In this document: one piece after another, positions 5,343 through 8,165 of the stretch
How the letters are laid out: each line of letters begins with the position of its first letter
Numbering within the stretch: position 1 is the first letter of the stretch
Program-made: the position numbers and the translations under genes
The notes under the pieces: generated by a model
What the model was told of the DNA's origin: nothing
The model's input: the letters and a program-made list of their open reading frames with translations, nothing else
The model's database searches: none
From: Candidatus Fermentibacteraceae bacterium
Lineage (GTDB): Bacteria > Fermentibacterota > Fermentibacteria > Fermentibacterales > JCC-6
Direction: 5' to 3'
Assembly (NCBI GenBank): GCA_021162285.1
Contig: JAGGYZ010000183.1
Location: 1 to 8,165, forward strand
DNA length: 8,165 bases

Positions 5343-6932
5343 GTGAAACAACTAATCATTCTTCTTGTCGCGGCATCTGCCCTCTACGCGCAGTGTCCCC
5401 TTGGCTTCACACCGGAGGGGGCGTGCAGTTCAGATGCTCCTTCCTGTGTTCTGTTCAATGATGCTAACGGAGATGGATTCTGTGATAATGCCCGTCCTGA
5501 GGTTCTGGGTTCAGAAGATGAGCCAGAGGAAGAGCCTGAAGAGGTAACGGAGACAGAACCGGATACCACTGCTGCTGTTGAAACCGTCGAAGAAGAAACA
5601 ACGGTAATAGATCCATCGTGCCCTCTTAACCTGCTTCCTGCAGAAGCCTGCGTTCTGGAAACAGCCAGGTGCACTTTCTATACCGACTCAAATGCAGATG
5701 GCCTTTGCGATAAACCAGGTTTTCAATCTGCACCGGTTGTTGAGGAAACGGAACAGGTGGAAGAGGATGTTCCAGATCACACGGAGCAGCAGGATCAGAC
5801 TGCAGAAGATGAAACACCAGGGTTTGAAACGGAAGCAGAACCTCCTGATACTGTAGAAAACACAGATACCAGCGAAACTGCAATAACCGGGCTGGAAGAC
5901 AACAGACCTCACCTGAGGCGGAACTCCTGCCCGCTTGGATACACGGTAGATGAGGCCTGTGATTCAGAGAACCCGTTATGTACTTTCTTTGTAGATGAAG
6001 ACGACAATGGTTTCTGCGACAACCCGGTCCCGGAGTTGCATCAGGGCGAAGTCTCCACCGACACAACTGTTACCACAGGTATTCAAACTCCACTGGTGAT
6101 CGGTTGTCCTCTTGGTCTTCCCCCTGCTGCTGCGTGTCCGGACTCTCTTGCACTGTGTCCACACTGGTATGGGGTGACAAATGGAACCGTCTGCTCGAAC
6201 CCCTCAGGAGGGTTACGGCGGATAAACATTGTTCTTCTTGCTCTGGGTTTTCTTCTTCCTGTTTCAACATGGCTCTCCAGAAAATACTACGGCAGAAGTC
6301 TTAAAGACAGATTGAGGCGGAATTCGGCGCACCATATAGTTCGCGGAGTCTCTCTGATGATACTTGGCTTCGGGGTCCAGGGCTGTTTCTGCCCGCTGGG
6401 CACTTTTCAGTATGCTTTCACTGCAGGAGGGCTTGCTTTCCTTGGTCTTAGCGGTATTCTAATTTTCCTTCTTCCTCTGGTTTTCGCCGCATTTTTTGGA
6501 AGAGTGTACTGTGGGTGGGTCTGTCCGTTCGGTGCCCTGCAGGAATTCCTCTATAAAATTCATGTACCGGGAAGGTTTTCTCCATCGGGAAAAGTTCACA
6601 ACAAGCTCCGTCACCTCAATACAGTTATTCTGTTTGCTCTTATAGCGTACATTCTTCTGGACAGATTCGGTGTGATTTCCGTAGGCTGGCCTGCTCCATT
6701 CTGCTCCATTGACCCTTTTCACACAATTTTTACCCTGTTTCTTTCCGGAAGTCTGGTAGTTGCCGGAATAACAATCATTCTGTCTATCTTTATCAGAAGA
6801 TTTTTCTGCAAGTACTTGTGTTTCTACGGAGCCGCTCTGTCCATTCTGGCGAGATTAACGCTGTGGAACAGAATAAAGGGTATCAGATCTGTACGGCCTG
6901 AATCAGATTCAGATGAGGAGTTTGATAAATAG
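5343..6932 (+). CDS. Membrane [4Fe-4S] protein, NapH/NosR-like, with four extracytoplasmic Cys-rich repeats
   Basis: A 529-residue protein with a signal peptide at 1-16 (MKQLIILLVAASALYA). It then carries four Cys-rich repeats at about 18-49, 93-124, 196-227 and 255-287, separated by acidic, Thr-rich and probably disordered linkers. Hydrophobic segments start near 292, then come CFCPLG (348-353), GRVYCGWVCPFGALQE with C390 and C394, PFCSIDPF, and C489-KYL-C493. This matches the Fer4_5 membrane domain of NapH, NosR and RdxA-like proteins, which pass electrons across or along the membrane. The usual Pro after the second CxxxC is Phe494, and no soluble CxxCxxCxxxCP ferredoxin domain follows, so the number of clusters is uncertain. 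The start is a GTG; no ATG fits, and a run of seven G (5334-5340) stands in place of a normal ribosome-binding site. It is probably in an operon with selenoprotein paralog B. Confidence 0.75.
   Translation: MKQLIILLVAASALYAQCPLGFTPEGACSSDAPSCVLFNDANGDGFCDNARPEVLGSEDEPEEEPEEVTETEPDTTAAVETVEEETTVIDPSCPLNLLPAEACVLETARCTFYTDSNADGLCDKPGFQSAPVVEETEQVEEDVPDHTEQQDQTAEDETPGFETEAEPPDTVENTDTSETAITGLEDNRPHLRRNSCPLGYTVDEACDSENPLCTFFVDEDDNGFCDNPVPELHQGEVSTDTTVTTGIQTPLVIGCPLGLPPAAACPDSLALCPHWYGVTNGTVCSNPSGGLRRINIVLLALGFLLPVSTWLSRKYYGRSLKDRLRRNSAHHIVRGVSLMILGFGVQGCFCPLGTFQYAFTAGGLAFLGLSGILIFLLPLVFAAFFGRVYCGWVCPFGALQEFLYKIHVPGRFSPSGKVHNKLRHLNTVILFALIAYILLDRFGVISVGWPAPFCSIDPFHTIFTLFLSGSLVVAGITIILSIFIRRFFCKYLCFYGAALSILARLTLWNRIKGIRSVRPESDSDEEFDK
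5394..6203 (+). repeat. Four Cys-rich, Ca-binding-like coding repeats
   Basis: Units of 32-33 codons follow the plan CPLG-x5-6-AC-x6-C-x3-(F/Y)-x-D-x-N-x-DG-x-CD. They begin at 5394, 5619, 5928 and 6105. The first three carry a DxNxDG-like loop (NDANGDGFCD, TDSNADGLCD, VDEDDNGFCD) resembling dockerin or thrombospondin type-3 calcium loops. The fourth keeps the Cys residues but has lost the acidic ones. Each unit has four Cys, which could make two disulfides or bind a metal. Confidence 0.65.
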
Positions 6933-6952
6933 GGGGAGCCGAAGCCCCCCCC
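6932..6952. terminator. Probable bidirectional terminator between convergent genes
   Basis: GGGGG-A-GC (6932-6939) pairs with GC-CCCCC (6944-6950) around CGAA, with one bulged A; on the minus strand the loop reads UUCG. It lies exactly between two convergent stop codons. Neither side has a good T-run, although the minus side reads TATTTAT, so strength is uncertain. Confidence 0.55.
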
Positions 6953-6967
6953 GTTCATTGGAAACAG

Positions 6968-8165
6968 TTAGATTTTTATCAGTTTAACCCGTAGCAGGTT
7001 CGAGCCTTGCAGTCGCGCGAGGTAAACTCCTGAGGGGATGGATATTCCCGAGGAGTCTGTTCCATCCCATATCAGCGTCTGGGGAGAATCTTCCGGTGAA
7101 AACTCAATAGATCGGATCAGTCTGCCGTTGATGTCAAATATCTCAATACAGGAGTTCTCCGTCCCCGGTGTAAAGCATGTAAAGCTGACGGAAGAGGAGA
7201 AGGGGTTTCTGGAGACTGCCAACAGAGGTGATGTAAACAGGGAAGCACCGTCTGGTTTCTCGGTGGAAGTTCCCATACCAAGATTGATATCATCCAGATA
7301 CCAGCCCTCTCTCGTCCCGCTGTCGTCTGACCCGAACACAAATCTTACCTGCCCCGGTCCCGCGAGGGAGTCCGGCAGCAGGATACTGTACTGCGTCCAC
7401 GATTCCGTGCCGCTGAAAACCTCGGTTCCGTCAGGGAAAGGGCCTGTTGAGCCTGTAGTAATTTCATGTGTATACCCGGACACAGGATTAAGATCAATCC
7501 ACTCTCCAATTCGCCGATACTGAACAATCCCGCCATCAAGGGCTTCAGGAAGATCCAGCGTCTGGGCATCTATCCACATCCAGAAACTCAGAGAACTTCC
7601 CAGAGGAAGGTTGAACAGAGGAGTGGAGAGCGATGCAAAGTGGTGGTTTGAGTAGTCGCCTGTGCCAGTGCTTCCGCACTTGAAGCTGAACTGACCACCT
7701 GCAGTGTAATTCTTTTCAGAGGAGACGTGCCAGTCGTCTGCCCATCCGCTGCCGACAGATTCCCATGTCCAGTCGTCCTGCCCGGCTTCAACATCTGTTT
7801 CTATGCCGCACCCCACCGGCAGAGAAAAAAGCAGCTGCTTCTGGAAGCCGCCGTCGGCCATAAGGGTAAGCCTCATATCGTAGACTTCATCTGCCGGTGT
7901 AACGAGAGGAGCAAGTACGGCAAATGTTGACAACCCGTACTGTGTTTCACCGGAGCTAATTGTGCCGTAGGAAACATAGTCCTGTGTTACCGTGAGCTCG
8001 GAGTTCAGAGCCTGAAGTATGCCGAAAGCATTTGTCAGAGGTTGATCCCCGCTGTTGGTCAGCTGTATATCAAGGTCGATGGTTTCACCTGGCTCAAGGG
8101 CAAAATCTCCATCGCCCAGACTCTGATCATCGGTAGTCAGCCATGTAATTTCCGCATTGGCAAAC
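6968..8165 (-). CDS. C-terminal part of a large secreted protein (possibly a peptidase) with FlgD/Por-type sorting domain
   Basis: The minus-strand frame is open from the right edge to a TAA at 6968, giving 398 visible residues with the N-terminus missing. In order, the first part (8165 to about 7850) is an Ig-like domain opening with LGDGDFALEPGETIDLDIQL. That motif is common in multidomain secreted peptidases of the C25, S8 and M6 types. The middle (about 7790 to 7275) is a jelly-roll region from DWTWESV to GWYLDDINLG, like MAM or immune-inhibitor-A accessory domains. The last about 80 codons are a FlgD-Ig/Por-secretion-like domain with FDINGRLI, WDGTDSSG and SGVYLARL, ending LIKI. No catalytic residues are in view, so peptidase identity is inference. 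The TTG at 7933 is internal, not the start, because homologous domain sequence continues upstream. It is convergent with the Fe-S protein gene. Confidence 0.75.
   Translation of the reverse strand, partial: FANAEITWLTTDDQSLGDGDFALEPGETIDLDIQLTNSGDQPLTNAFGILQALNSELTVTQDYVSYGTISSGETQYGLSTFAVLAPLVTPADEVYDMRLTLMADGGFQKQLLFSLPVGCGIETDVEAGQDDWTWESVGSGWADDWHVSSEKNYTAGGQFSFKCGSTGTGDYSNHHFASLSTPLFNLPLGSSLSFWMWIDAQTLDLPEALDGGIVQYRRIGEWIDLNPVSGYTHEITTGSTGPFPDGTEVFSGTESWTQYSILLPDSLAGPGQVRFVFGSDDSGTREGWYLDDINLGMGTSTEKPDGASLFTSPLLAVSRNPFSSSVSFTCFTPGTENSCIEIFDINGRLIRSIEFSPEDSPQTLIWDGTDSSGISIPSGVYLARLQGSNLLRVKLIKI

Noticed and set aside
7038..7930. Plus-strand frames opposite the secreted protein, and similar long frames opposite the other genes
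   Set aside because: They lack ribosome-binding sites, signal peptides or recognisable motifs, and the minus-strand frame carries clear domain signatures throughout.
1..8165. CRISPR arrays, insertion sequences, phage or integration sites
   Set aside because: I saw no spaced short repeats, transposase-like coding sequence, terminal inverted repeats or tRNA-end duplications. The tRNA-Asp 3' end has no second copy in view.

Overview
This 8.2 kb window looks like chromosomal DNA from a Gram-negative, anaerobe-like bacterium. The evidence is a FadL-type outer-membrane barrel, a lipoprotein beta-propeller, a Spy-like periplasmic protein, and a secreted protein ending in a FlgD/Por-type C-terminal domain. 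That mix fits the FCB group or a neighbouring candidate phylum (Fermentibacterota or Eisenbacteria style). The assignment is an inference from gene style, not from a marker gene. Nearly every product carries a signal peptide, so this is a cell-envelope and secretion neighbourhood.

Left part, minus strand (1-3347): the 5' end of an unidentified gene, a Spy/CpxP-like (LTxxQ) periplasmic protein, an OmpP1/FadL-type outer-membrane protein, and a 6-bladed beta-propeller lipoprotein. Intrinsic terminators follow the Spy-like and FadL-like genes. Two of the promoters carry the same 10-bp-period direct repeat, (G/T)TTACA-N4-GTTACA-CTT. Between 3348 and 3886 there is no protein gene. It holds a tRNA-Asp(GTC) with its own promoter and terminator, and a second promoter-to-terminator unit that looks like a structured small RNA of about 125 nt.

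Centre, plus strand (3810-5312): the most interesting part. Two tandem paralogous secreted proteins (202 and 203 residues) are each interrupted by an in-frame TGA at exactly codon 37, in the context Pro-Phe-Cys-(Ala/Gly)-Asn-TGA, which is a C-x-x-U motif. Exactly 19 nt after each TGA is an AGGT apical loop on a 7-bp stem, and one stem pair covaries between the copies (U-A to C-G). Size, spacing and the GGU loop resemble bacterial SECIS elements. I read these genes as a candidate new family of secreted selenoproteins. Both are preceded by the same 15-bp motif, a -10-like TATAGT fused to the palindrome TTTCATGAAA.

Right part: 30 nt after the second selenoprotein gene, probably in the same operon, is a 529-residue membrane protein. 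It has four extracytoplasmic Cys-rich, Ca-binding-like repeats followed by a NapH/NosR-like membrane domain with CxxxC motifs. The pairing suggests an envelope redox module, which is inference only. A bidirectional terminator separates it from the convergent 3' end of a large secreted protein, possibly a peptidase, that runs off the right edge.
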